Positions 37,593 through 45,524 of a stretch of DNA of 64,000 bases are shown here, in pieces (positions within the stretch are counted from its first letter, which is position 1; each line of letters begins with the position of its first letter). The notes below the pieces were generated by a model, which did no database searches, had not been told where the DNA came from, and saw only the letters and a list, made by a program, of their open reading frames with translations. A program made the translations under genes and the position numbers. This DNA comes from Microcoleus vaginatus HSN003 (GTDB taxonomy: Bacteria; Cyanobacteriota; Cyanobacteriia; Cyanobacteriales; Microcoleaceae): positions 2,927,501-2,991,500 of the forward strand of contig NZ_CP031705.1 of the NCBI RefSeq assembly GCF_022701255.1, given 5' to 3'.

Positions 37593-38447
37593 ATGTTTTA
37601 CCATAAGAAGCCACTACAGTATTACAAAAGACCAGAAAAGCCAGATGCCGTTTACGCCAAGCAAATACAAGAACTAATTGGCGGTACATTTGGCGAAATG
37701 ACCGTGATGATGCAGTACCTATTTCAAGGTTGGAACTGCCGAGGCCCAGCCAAATATCGCGATATGCTGCTTGATGTCGGTACAGAAGAAATCGGCCATA
37801 TCGAGATGCTAGCAACTATGATTGCTCACTTGTTAGATAAAGCTCCTGTATCTATGCAAGAAGAAGGTTTCAAAGATGCTGTGGTGGGTGCTGTGATGGG
37901 TGGAAGCAGCCCGCGAGATACGATCATCGGCAGCATGAATCCGCAGCACGCAATTGTATCGGGTTTGGGCGCACTTCCTAGCGACAGCGTAGGGTATCCC
38001 TGGAACGGCCGTTATATCGTTGCTAGCGGCAATCTTTTAGCAGATTTTCGCTCGAATTTGCACGCCGAATCGCAAGGAAGATTGCAGGCTGTGCGGCTGT
38101 ATGAAATGTCAGACGATGCGGGCGTGAAAGACACCCTGAGTTTTATGATCGCCCGCGACACGATGCACCAAAATTTGTGGCTGGCGGCGATCGAAGATTT
38201 AGAAAGTTCGGGAATGGAAACAACCCCCGTTCCGAGTTCCTTCCCGCAGGAGTTGGAAAAGTCAGAATTTGCTTATCAGTTTTGGAATCATTCTGAAGGT
38301 ACCGAAAGTAGCGAGGGACGCTGGGCGAAAGGCAAATCAATGGACGGCAAAGGCGAATTTGAATATGTAGCCAATCCCCAACCGTTAGGCCCTGAACCAG
38401 TACCGCCGCCGCCCGAACCCAAATTGCACGGCACCGGCATGAAATAG
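37593..38447 (+). CDS. Manganese catalase
   Basis: A 284-residue dimanganese catalase that converts hydrogen peroxide to water and oxygen. The ligand pattern fits the family: E35 in TFGEMTVMMQYLFQG, E66 and H69 in GTEEIGHIEML, E159 in NLHAESQGR and H192 in ARDTMHQN. E35, E66 and H69 share numbering with the Lactobacillus plantarum enzyme. The C-terminal tail is rich in proline (PEPVPPPPEPKLHGTG). It lies downstream of the dehydrogenase operon but behind a hairpin, so it may have its own promoter. Confidence 0.94.
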   Translation: MFYHKKPLQYYKRPEKPDAVYAKQIQELIGGTFGEMTVMMQYLFQGWNCRGPAKYRDMLLDVGTEEIGHIEMLATMIAHLLDKAPVSMQEEGFKDAVVGAVMGGSSPRDTIIGSMNPQHAIVSGLGALPSDSVGYPWNGRYIVASGNLLADFRSNLHAESQGRLQAVRLYEMSDDAGVKDTLSFMIARDTMHQNLWLAAIEDLESSGMETTPVPSSFPQELEKSEFAYQFWNHSEGTESSEGRWAKGKSMDGKGEFEYVANPQPLGPEPVPPPPEPKLHGTGMK

Positions 38448-38540
38448 CCCATCAAAAAGTTAATAGTAAGCTTGCCAGTTCCCGATTGACTAATTAAGTA
38501 ATTAAGGACTAAAGTGCTTACTCATCACCTAAGAAAAACT

Positions 38541-38581
38541 AAAGTTCTTACTACTAACCAAAGGTTAGTGGTAAGAACTTT
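38541..38581. repeat. Long hairpin of the dispersed GTAAGGACT-type family
   Basis: The arms AAAGTTCTTACTACTAACC (38541-38559) and GGTTAGTGGTAAGAACTTT (38563-38581) pair at 18 of 19 positions around a 3-nt loop. Related palindromes surround it: AAGGACTGAAGTCCTT near 38606, and another after the cyclophilin gene at 42938-42972. It may stop transcription after the catalase gene. Confidence 0.75.
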
Positions 38582-38675
38582 ACTCGCTAATTTGCTTATT
38601 AATTAGTTAAGGACTGAAGTCCTTACTACAAACCAGGTTTTGACAAGAAGTCTAATAACTAACAACAAATAAGTT

Positions 38676-39362
38676 ATGCAATTGCAAGCAGTAATTCTCG
38701 ATATTGACGGTACTCTGACGCTCAGCAATGACGCCCACGCTCAAGCTTGGGTAGAGGCATTTGCCGCTTACGGCTACGACGTGCCGTTTGAGAAAGTGCG
38801 CCCGCTAATTGGTATGGGAGGCGACAAAGTTATACCGAAAATGGTATCAGAACTTTCCGACGAAGAAGGCGACGGCAAAAAGATTGCACAGCGGCGCAAA
38901 GAACTGATTATTAACCGCTTTTCTCCTGAGCTTTCTCCAACCCCCGGTTCGCGGGATTTGCTGTTAAAAATGCAGAAAGAAGGATTGCGGCTAATTATTG
39001 CTACTTCAGCTACCACCGAAGAACTTTCCGGTTTGCTGAAAGCTGCACAAGTTGACGATTTATTGGATCAAGGGCAAGCGGCGACATCGAGTGATGCAGA
39101 AGCTTCTAAGCCGGAACCGGATATTGTGGAAGCTGCTTTAAGCAAATTGCAGATGGAAGCAAGTCAGACTGTCATGTTAGCTGATACTCCTTACGATATC
39201 GAAGCTGCGGGCAAGTGCGGGGTGCCAGTAATTGCTTTTAGGTGCGGAGGTTTCGATGATGCTTCGCTGGCAGATGCTGCGGAAATTTACGATCACCCTG
39301 CTGATTTGTTGGCGCATTATGACGATTCTCTTTTAGGGAAAAAGGAGTTGGTAGCGCGTTGA
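38676..39362 (+). CDS. HAD-superfamily phosphatase (phosphoglucomutase-like subfamily)
   Basis: A 228-residue HAD hydrolase with nucleophile and general acid aspartates in ILDIDGTLTLSND (D9 and D11), motif II threonine/serine in IIATSATTEE, motif III lysine in ASKPEPDIV and motif IV in VMLADTPYDIEAAG. A helical cap lies between motifs I and II. This subfamily includes beta-phosphoglucomutase and phosphoglycolate phosphatase-like enzymes; the substrate cannot be read. It lies 229 bp after catalase, with hairpin repeats between. Confidence 0.88.
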   Translation: MQLQAVILDIDGTLTLSNDAHAQAWVEAFAAYGYDVPFEKVRPLIGMGGDKVIPKMVSELSDEEGDGKKIAQRRKELIINRFSPELSPTPGSRDLLLKMQKEGLRLIIATSATTEELSGLLKAAQVDDLLDQGQAATSSDAEASKPEPDIVEAALSKLQMEASQTVMLADTPYDIEAAGKCGVPVIAFRCGGFDDASLADAAEIYDHPADLLAHYDDSLLGKKELVAR

Positions 39363-39370
39363 AGAAATAA

Positions 39371-39412
39371 GAGCGATCGCGGGTGGATTGCCACTATTAA
39401 GCGCGATCGCTC
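39371..39412. terminator. HIP1-built hairpin between convergent genes
   Basis: The arms GAGCGATCGCG (39371-39381) and CGCGATCGCTC (39402-39412) are perfect 11-bp complements with a 20-nt loop. The hairpin spans the 34-bp gap between two convergent genes and includes the last codons of the minus-strand one. It is symmetric and so could act on both strands, but it lacks a long T run. Confidence 0.5.
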
Positions 39413-40557
39413 ACAATCCACTCGACTTGATGGGCTTCTGTGATGTCTGGAATATCCAGTCGGGCAGCTAACTTGCGAATGACTGCTTCCGGTACGGTTA
39501 CTGTGCGCGATCGATTCCGCTGCAATATTTCTTCTAGAGGTACTTCTAGATAAACAATGCGAACTCGCGCTTGATAAGCAGCAAAAAAATCAATTAATTG
39601 CTGCCGCATTTGTTTAGTTGTATTCGTGGCGTTCCACACAAAAGAATGCCCCTCATTCATGTATTCGCGCGCTCTTTTTTTTGCGGCTGTCACCACATTT
39701 CCCGGGGTTTCGTCGGGAGGGACATTCATCTCTTTCCGCAGTGCATCCAGCGAGATTACCGGCAAATCTGGAAGATTTTCCCGAATCCAATAATCTTTAC
39801 CGCTTGCCGGCAAGCCAGACATCAAGATTACTTCGCATCGAGTATCGTCAAATGCTTCGTAATCGCGATTTCCGTGGTCTTTGCGGAAGTAGATAAATCG
39901 GCTGTGTGCTGATGGGAATTGTCGGGGAGAATCCAAACAATTATTTTCTTGACAAAACTCCCGAAATAGTTCTATTTTATCCAGCAATTCTTGTCTGTCG
40001 CTACACTGTCGGCCGCGCACGTCTGCTTCTGCTAAAAGTGCGAGAAAATCGCAGCGGACAACTTGACTGACTTTAATTACAGACTGCTGCGGGTTGGGTT
40101 TGTCGATCAGCCAGATGGGTAAACTGCCGAATTTGACGATCGCCACCACTGTTTCGCGAATGTCAAACTGCACTGGCGGCTCGAATTGAGATAAAATTTG
40201 TCTGACCATTCTCGCACCTTGGCGGGCGTGACCTTTTGAGCTAATTCTGCCGTCGGCTTCTATTTTTGTAAAGGCTGGTTTGGCGACATCGTGCAGCAAA
40301 GCGGCCGCAAAAAGTATCGATCGTTCTTTTTCGGGAAGTTGTCGCCAATTTGGAGAAGATATTAAGGCTTCGCAGACCATTCTGGTGTGAATTAAAACGT
40401 CTCCTTCGGCGTGGTAAATCGGGTCTTGCTGACATCCTTTAAGGCTGTCAATCCAGTCGAAATGATTTTGAATACCCTCCCAATCTAGGAACCAATCGGG
40501 CGGTTGGGGACAAAAGGGAAAAGTCCAAGTTGGCAAGGGCGATAACAGTGTATTCAT
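39397..40557 (-). CDS. HD phosphoesterase-polynucleotide kinase (HD-Pnk) end-healing enzyme
   Basis: A 386-residue two-domain protein. Residues about 45-185 form an HD domain (H57, then H89-D90 in AAALLHDVAKP, and AEADVRGR). Residues about 240-386 form a P-loop polynucleotide kinase with Walker A SGLPASGKDYW (247-257), a likely base-activating aspartate in ISLDALRKE (D271), and NATNTTKQMRQ and NRSRTV further on. The fusion matches the HD-Pnk family described from Runella, which removes 2',3'-cyclic or 3' phosphates and phosphorylates 5'-OH ends. It follows an RNA ligase gene by 15 bp on the same strand, so one operon could heal and seal broken RNA or DNA. The start has AGGTGA upstream. Confidence 0.85.
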   Translation of the reverse strand: MNTLLSPLPTWTFPFCPQPPDWFLDWEGIQNHFDWIDSLKGCQQDPIYHAEGDVLIHTRMVCEALISSPNWRQLPEKERSILFAAALLHDVAKPAFTKIEADGRISSKGHARQGARMVRQILSQFEPPVQFDIRETVVAIVKFGSLPIWLIDKPNPQQSVIKVSQVVRCDFLALLAEADVRGRQCSDRQELLDKIELFREFCQENNCLDSPRQFPSAHSRFIYFRKDHGNRDYEAFDDTRCEVILMSGLPASGKDYWIRENLPDLPVISLDALRKEMNVPPDETPGNVVTAAKKRAREYMNEGHSFVWNATNTTKQMRQQLIDFFAAYQARVRIVYLEVPLEEILQRNRSRTVTVPEAVIRKLAARLDIPDITEAHQVEWIVSDRA

Positions 40558-40572
40558 AAATTCACCTGCAGG

Positions 40573-41364
40573 TTAACTAAAATTAAATAAATCGGCGCCC
40601 GGACGCAGAATATTGGGTATGATTGGGCGATTTAGCCAATGTCCTTCGGCATTTTTAATAGCTGTCAAAAAACTGGCACGCACGTATTTGTAACGCGCTT
40701 TTACTATGCCATCTTCTTCGACTTTAAGGTACAGACCTTCCATACTCTCGCTCTTGTCAGTCTCTTTCAAACACCGTTCTTCATCAAATCCCAATTCCCC
40801 GCAGTACAAACGCAAGCGTTCCAAATGTCCCGGTTGAATAAAATTAGAGTTTTCCATAAACTGCATCATTTGCTTGGGAGATTTCAGCACTCCCGAAAAC
40901 AGCACGGGAACTGACACTAACGGCAGTCCACTTAACAAATTGCGGCGGGATTCTGTACTCAAAAATTGACTGGTTTCTAAGTCCAGCACGTCGTATTCCA
41001 TAAAATAGTGCGGCAAAAAATCATAAAAAACAGTGTGTTTCGCATAAAGCCATTCGCCGTAAAGAATGTAGCGATTTCCCAGCACTTCTCCCAGGGCTCC
41101 GCTGAGACTGAAAGCCCACTGTTTGAATAAGTTAAAATGTTTTTCCCTCGGCCCGCCGGTGAGATAGTGGCCGCGACTTTGTAGCAGCATTTGTCCATCT
41201 GGCGCGAAGCTGATGCCTGTATTAGCGCCGTCTACCTTTTCTTCAATCACTGTCGGGCGATCGATCAAAACGCTAAATGGCACGCTGTCGAGGTCTTCAT
41301 CACCCGGTTGGAAACGCGAACCTTCGATGTGATAAGTTCTAGGATATTTAACAATTTTGCTCAT
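40573..41364 (-). CDS. ATP-dependent RNA ligase (Rnl2-like nucleotidyltransferase)
   Basis: A 263-residue nucleotidyltransferase. Motif I is EEKVDGANTG with the adenylated lysine at K43. It is followed by the motif Ia-like LQSRGHYLTGGPREK, motif III-like YILYGEWLYAKHTV, FMEYDVLD, motif IV MEGLYLKVEEDG and motif V VKARYKYVR. The family (PF09414) joins 3'-OH and 5'-phosphate ends. It has no C-terminal domain beyond motif V, so it is compact. It is the first gene of the operon with HD-Pnk. Confidence 0.87.
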   Translation of the reverse strand: MSKIVKYPRTYHIEGSRFQPGDEDLDSVPFSVLIDRPTVIEEKVDGANTGISFAPDGQMLLQSRGHYLTGGPREKHFNLFKQWAFSLSGALGEVLGNRYILYGEWLYAKHTVFYDFLPHYFMEYDVLDLETSQFLSTESRRNLLSGLPLVSVPVLFSGVLKSPKQMMQFMENSNFIQPGHLERLRLYCGELGFDEERCLKETDKSESMEGLYLKVEEDGIVKARYKYVRASFLTAIKNAEGHWLNRPIIPNILRPGADLFNFS

Positions 41365-41467
41365 CAGTCAATCCATTTTAGATTTGAGATTTCAGAGGCA
41401 ACCCCATCCATTTTAGATTGTAATTTTAGATTTTAGACTTTAGAGGCGACCGAATCAATTTAACCAT

Positions 41468-41473
41468 TATAAT
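41468..41473 (+). promoter_or_regulatory. Possible -10 element of the prohibitin gene
   Basis: A perfect TATAAT lies 26 bp before the TTG start, which would place transcription start near 41480. No good -35 hexamer lies 16-18 bp upstream. Confidence 0.4.
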
Positions 41474-41499
41474 GAAATTGTCACAAAGGAGCGTGTATT

Positions 41500-42360
41500 T
41501 TGAAAAGTCAAAATGTCCAGAGCATATCATCAGCAATCGCTGGGATTCTATTAGTAGGCGCCCTACTCCTCGGATTAAACTCTTTTGTCGTCATCAATCC
41601 AGGCGAAGCAGGTGTTGTCAGCGTTTTAGGAAAAGCCACAGATGGAGCATTGTTAGAGGGGTTTCACCTCAGACCCCCGCTAATATCCAAGGTAGATGTG
41701 TACGATGTAACCGTGCAAAAATTTGAAGTTCCCGCCCAAAGTGCTACTAAAGACCTTCAGGATTTAAATGCCAGTTTTGCGATCAACTTTCGCCTCGATC
41801 CTGAGAAAATAGTGGAGATCAGAAGGACTCAAGGAACTTTGGAGAATATAGTCTCAAAAATTATTGCTCCTCAGACGCAAGAAGCATTTAAAACAGCGGC
41901 TGCACTGAGAACCGCCGAACAATCTATTACTCAAAGAAGTGAACTGAAGCGAGACTTTGATACTGCGCTGAAGGAAAGGCTATCAAAGTATGATGTAATC
42001 GTGCTCGATACGAGCGTTGTCAACATTCGATTCTCCACAGATTTTGCGAAAGCGGTTGAGGAGAAACAGGTTGCTGAACAGCGGGCGCAAAGAGCTGTTT
42101 ATGTGGCTCAGGAAGCAGAACAACAGGCTCAAGCTGATATTAACCGCGCTCAAGGTAGGGCGGAAGCTCAAAGACTTTTGGCTGAAACTTTGAAGGCTCA
42201 AGGCGGCGATTTAGTGCTGCAAAAAGAGGCGATCGAAGCTTGGAGAAGCGGGGGGGCTCAGATGCCAAAAGTGCTGGTTATGGGCGCAGGATCGAGTCGG
42301 GTTCCTTTCATTTTTAATATGAACGATATTCAGGAAGAACCCGATCGCCAAAAAAGTTAG
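41500..42360 (+). CDS. Prohibitin/SPFH domain membrane protein
   Basis: A 286-residue protein with an N-terminal membrane anchor (about 8-30), then an SPFH domain starting FVVINPGEAGVVSVLGKA and a long alanine/glutamine/glutamate-rich coiled coil (about 180-235). Prohibitins form large rings in membranes and act as chaperones or scaffolds, often with FtsH protease. The start is TTG, chosen because AAAGGAG lies about 8 bp before it and no ATG fits. Codon and motif content look native. Neighbours are functionally unrelated. Confidence 0.92.
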   Translation: MKSQNVQSISSAIAGILLVGALLLGLNSFVVINPGEAGVVSVLGKATDGALLEGFHLRPPLISKVDVYDVTVQKFEVPAQSATKDLQDLNASFAINFRLDPEKIVEIRRTQGTLENIVSKIIAPQTQEAFKTAAALRTAEQSITQRSELKRDFDTALKERLSKYDVIVLDTSVVNIRFSTDFAKAVEEKQVAEQRAQRAVYVAQEAEQQAQADINRAQGRAEAQRLLAETLKAQGGDLVLQKEAIEAWRSGGAQMPKVLVMGAGSSRVPFIFNMNDIQEEPDRQKS

Positions 42361-42498
42361 GAGCCGTGGAAAGTTCGCGGAGTATGCTAAACTTCGGGAA
42401 GACCAAATCTAGCGATTAGGTTGAATCTGTCGCTATAAAAGCGAAGTCCGCAATTAACACGCAGGCAACACACTCATTTTAGGAAGCAAGGAAAAATC

Positions 42499-42918
42499 AT
42501 GACCCGCGCTATTATGGAAACCGACAAAGGCACAATCAATTTGGAATTGTTCGATGCGGATGCGCCTAACACAGTGAAGAATTTTGTTGACTTGGCGGAA
42601 AAAGGTTTTTACGATGGATTGGCCTTTCACCGAGTCATTCCTAACTTTATGATTCAAGGTGGCTGTCCCAAAGGCAATGGAACGGGCGGCCCCGGCTACA
42701 AAATCAAGTGCGAAATCAACTCCAAAAAACATTTGGCAGGCACTTTATCGATGGCTCACGCAGGCCGGGATACGGGTGGCAGCCAATTCTTTATTTGCCA
42801 TTCTCCCCAGTCTCATTTAGATGGAGTTCACACAACTTTTGGCCAAACTGAGGATATGTCTGTCGTCAATGCTATCCGCCAAGGTGACAAGATTATCTCG
42901 CTGAAAATTGAGCATTAA
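42499..42918 (+). CDS. Peptidyl-prolyl cis-trans isomerase, cyclophilin type
   Basis: A 139-residue cyclophilin without signal peptide, hence probably cytoplasmic. Landmarks: [32 protein letters not shown] (catalytic Arg in FHRV), [19 protein letters not shown] and [11 protein letters not shown]. The common tryptophan of the drug-binding site is H in HLDGVHT, as in other bacterial forms. Ends [16 protein letters not shown] lies before the ATG. Confidence 0.93.
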   Translation: MTRAIMETDKGTINLELFDADAPNTVKNFVDLAEKGFYDGLAFHRVIPNFMIQGGCPKGNGTGGPGYKIKCEINSKKHLAGTLSMAHAGRDTGGSQFFICHSPQSHLDGVHTTFGQTEDMSVVNAIRQGDKIISLKIEH

Positions 42919-42937
42919 TTTTCAGTAATTTAGTTGC

Positions 42938-42972
42938 GTTTGTAGTAAGGACGAAGAGTCCTTATTGCAAAC
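42938..42972. repeat. Palindrome of the GTAAGGAC family after the cyclophilin gene
   Basis: The arms GTTTGTAGTAAGGAC and GTCCTTATTGCAAAC pair at 13 of 15 positions around a 5-nt loop. It belongs with the repeats at 38541-38633 and may end transcription of the cyclophilin gene. Confidence 0.6.
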
Positions 42973-43011
42973 AAAACTTGTGAAAATTAATATTTTTAAA
43001 ATATACAACTT

Positions 43012-43398
43012 ATGACTGTAATAAATGATTCTGGGGTGGTGACAGAGTTAACTGAACTATATTTAAAATACGAAAAAGCTTTTTGTACGAATGATATTGA
43101 AAGTCTGGATAATTTGTTCTGGGATGCGCCGGAAGTCGTGCGGTTTAGGGTGACGGAGAACCTGTACGGGAGCGATGAGGTGAGGGCTTTTCGCAAAGGG
43201 CGATCGCCTGTAAATGTCGATCGAGAAATGTTCAACCTCAAAGTCGTGACTTTCGATGCAGACACGGCGGCTGTGACGCTGGAATTTCGCCGTGTGATGG
43301 ATGGAGTGGTGCGGCTGGGGCGGCAGAGTCAGATGTGGCGCAAGTTTCCCCAAGGGTGGAAGATTGTTTCCGCTCACGTTTCTTTGTTGCCGGTGTAG
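43012..43398 (+). CDS. AtzH/HpxZ-like NTF2-fold protein
   Basis: A 128-residue protein of the SnoaL/NTF2 fold, with LYLKYEKAFCTNDIESLDNLFWD, VRFRVTENLYGSDEVRAFR and a C-terminal WRKFPQGWKIVSAHVSLLP. This matches the HpxZ/AtzH-like family (DUF3225), found near amidases of oxalurate and triazine breakdown in other bacteria, where it supports the partner enzyme. No amidase is adjacent here, so the role is open. Confidence 0.8.
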   Translation: MTVINDSGVVTELTELYLKYEKAFCTNDIESLDNLFWDAPEVVRFRVTENLYGSDEVRAFRKGRSPVNVDREMFNLKVVTFDADTAAVTLEFRRVMDGVVRLGRQSQMWRKFPQGWKIVSAHVSLLPV

Positions 43399-43458
43399 AT
43401 GTTAAAGGTAAGGTAAGGAAACAAGAATTGTCTAAAGCAAGCGGACTTTATGACTGAA

Positions 43459-44604
43459 TCATTGATCTTCTAGAGAAACGTCTAATAGTTCGAGTTCCAG
43501 ACTTTCTTCCTCATCTTCATAATTAAATTCTAATCGGCTCTGCTTAATAATCTCGCTCAATATATTGCTTAAGTACCCTTTGGCAACAGCTTGTTCAAAT
43601 CTTTCTATCAGAATAGGAACATTGATTATTTCTTCTATACATTCCATGTACTGAGACACTATAGCATTTATTGAATACTGCTTTCGAGCTTGTGCTTCAA
43701 TCTTTGATTTAATTTCTATATCTGAATCTAAAGATTTAACTACAAATGTTATCGGATACCTTTCAATTTTATCAATGTCTAGGAAATATTTATTTACATC
43801 TACAGTTTCAGTCACCTGAAAAAAACGTCCCAGGGGTTTCATTACAAAGTCAATTCCCCCATCATTAGCATTTGTCCTACCTGTTTTAAACAGCTTTAAA
43901 TTTTCTTTCTGGAGTCTGTCTAGTTCATAACCCCAATAAATAACTCGGTCATTGTAGTAGTATTTTAATATACTGTAGCTGACTATCTCGAAGATTCGAG
44001 CATCTACAGTTGGCGCTACCATTTGTTTTATAAATTCTCGGACTTGAACCTCTGTCAATCTTTGAGCATCTTTACAAATTTGAATAAACTTTTCAAAGCT
44101 ATCTCTTTTAGCTGCAACGTAAGCATCAATTATTTGGATTACTGTTTCTGCTATATTGTGTTCATTCTCATTGATTTTGACTTTTAATAAATTTTCGTTA
44201 AACCAATACCTGTTATTTTTCGGATTTCTCAAAATTGGGATGAATTCACAAGTGGGAAAGTATCTTTTAAATTCTTCATTCATCCTATGGTTCAAGCCAT
44301 GATTTTGAAGCTTTTGCCCGAATGGTAATTCACGCTGTCTCTTAAAAATATTCGTATAAACTGCACCTTCATAATCAGAATACATTCCTGTCTGATGAAA
44401 GTTTTTCACACAATAGTCTTCAACTAAAACATAGATAGCGTATAAATTGGCAAAACTTCCTCTTGATTTGGCTCCTTTAGTGGCCGATTTAGTCTTGATA
44501 TTCAAATATAAAACTAGCGGGCTTTCACGCAATATTTGATACCCCACATCGCCAAACTTATCCTCTAAAATTGTCTTAATTATTTTTGTAAATTCATGTT
44601 CCAT
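43459..44604 (-). CDS. Type II restriction endonuclease (probable)
   Basis: A 381-residue protein encoded directly after a DNA methyltransferase (5-bp gap, same strand). A PD-(D/E)XK-like core is suggested by E206 (ARIFEIVSY), ANDGGIDFVMKP (D248, D252) and FFQVTE (E266), so metal-dependent DNA cleavage is likely. The DxGIDF..QxTE pattern recalls the ApaLI-type endonuclease family, but I cannot confirm it. The codons are more A/T-rich than those of the flanking housekeeping genes, consistent with acquisition by transfer. The C-terminus is strongly acidic (EDEEESLELELLD). Confidence 0.75.
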   Translation of the reverse strand: MEHEFTKIIKTILEDKFGDVGYQILRESPLVLYLNIKTKSATKGAKSRGSFANLYAIYVLVEDYCVKNFHQTGMYSDYEGAVYTNIFKRQRELPFGQKLQNHGLNHRMNEEFKRYFPTCEFIPILRNPKNNRYWFNENLLKVKINENEHNIAETVIQIIDAYVAAKRDSFEKFIQICKDAQRLTEVQVREFIKQMVAPTVDARIFEIVSYSILKYYYNDRVIYWGYELDRLQKENLKLFKTGRTNANDGGIDFVMKPLGRFFQVTETVDVNKYFLDIDKIERYPITFVVKSLDSDIEIKSKIEAQARKQYSINAIVSQYMECIEEIINVPILIERFEQAVAKGYLSNILSEIIKQSRLEFNYEDEEESLELELLDVSLEDQ

Positions 44605-44609
44605 TTTTA

Positions 44610-45461
44610 TTATAGTTGTAAGTTGAGTGTTAGCTGCTGTGGCGAAACTTCACCGGAGTTGACTTGCGACATCAGCTTCTCTTCACTCTCATCCGGGGTA
44701 ATTTGCAACCTCCGCAATCCTATTTGTAGATACTTTTCTTGCAATTCTATGCCGATTGACTTTCTTTTAAGCTGCTTGGCAACAAATGATGTTGTAAAAG
44801 TTCCCGAAAATATATCTAGTACAACGTCGCCCTCATTACTACTGGCTTTGATAATTCTTTCTAACAAGGATGTTGGTTTTTGGGTAGGATGATCCTCATA
44901 CTCAGGCATACGATATCTAACTCTCGGAAACTCCCAGACATTACCGGGAACTTTTTCAGAATTATATACTGATGGTGTAGACTTGCGGTAGTCAATTAGT
45001 TTTCTAACAGCTCCGGTTTTTGCCTCTACTAGAATATCTGAGGAATTAAATGTATAATTTCGTTTGTCCTTGACGCAATATAAAATTGGTTCGTAGAGAG
45101 AACCGTAAAATTTTTTTGCTTGTACGCCCGAACTGTCATAATACCACACTATTCGAGAAAGGATTGTTAAGCGATCGCGCAAATATAAATCAAAGTAGGG
45201 CATACTTTGAGTTGACGCCATTAGATACAAACTGCCGTTATGCTTGAGCTTATTAATACATAGGTTCAACCAAGTATAACTCCATTCTAAATAATCGCTT
45301 TCAACTTCCCACTTGTCTTTAAAACCATTGAAATTTTTGCCAATATTATAGGGAGGGTCGGCAAAAATTAAATCGATTGAGTTGTCTTGGATTTTACTGC
45401 CAAGCACTTCTAACACATCTCCTAAAATGAGCTGGTGGTCGTCAATTTCAAAAAAATTCAT
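44610..45461 (-). CDS. Site-specific DNA methyltransferase (beta class)
   Basis: A 283-residue amino-methyltransferase. Catalytic motif IV FADPPYNIGKNF lies near the N-terminus (about 34-45) and the AdoMet-binding motif I VVLDIFSGTFTTSFVAKQL near the C-terminus (about 222-240). This order defines the beta class, which methylates N4 of cytosine or N6 of adenine. Motif I reads FSGTFTT instead of the usual F-G-S/T-G-TT, a small departure. HPTQKPTSLLERII precedes it, as is typical. It protects the sites cut by the following endonuclease. The recognition sequence is not deducible. Confidence 0.9.
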   Translation of the reverse strand: MNFFEIDDHQLILGDVLEVLGSKIQDNSIDLIFADPPYNIGKNFNGFKDKWEVESDYLEWSYTWLNLCINKLKHNGSLYLMASTQSMPYFDLYLRDRLTILSRIVWYYDSSGVQAKKFYGSLYEPILYCVKDKRNYTFNSSDILVEAKTGAVRKLIDYRKSTPSVYNSEKVPGNVWEFPRVRYRMPEYEDHPTQKPTSLLERIIKASSNEGDVVLDIFSGTFTTSFVAKQLKRKSIGIELQEKYLQIGLRRLQITPDESEEKLMSQVNSGEVSPQQLTLNLQL

Positions 45462-45524
45462 TCAGCCTAACCTCTTCCAATTAATATGGGCTATTGCCAA
45501 GTGTAGTGTATGTTCTCTAAATAT

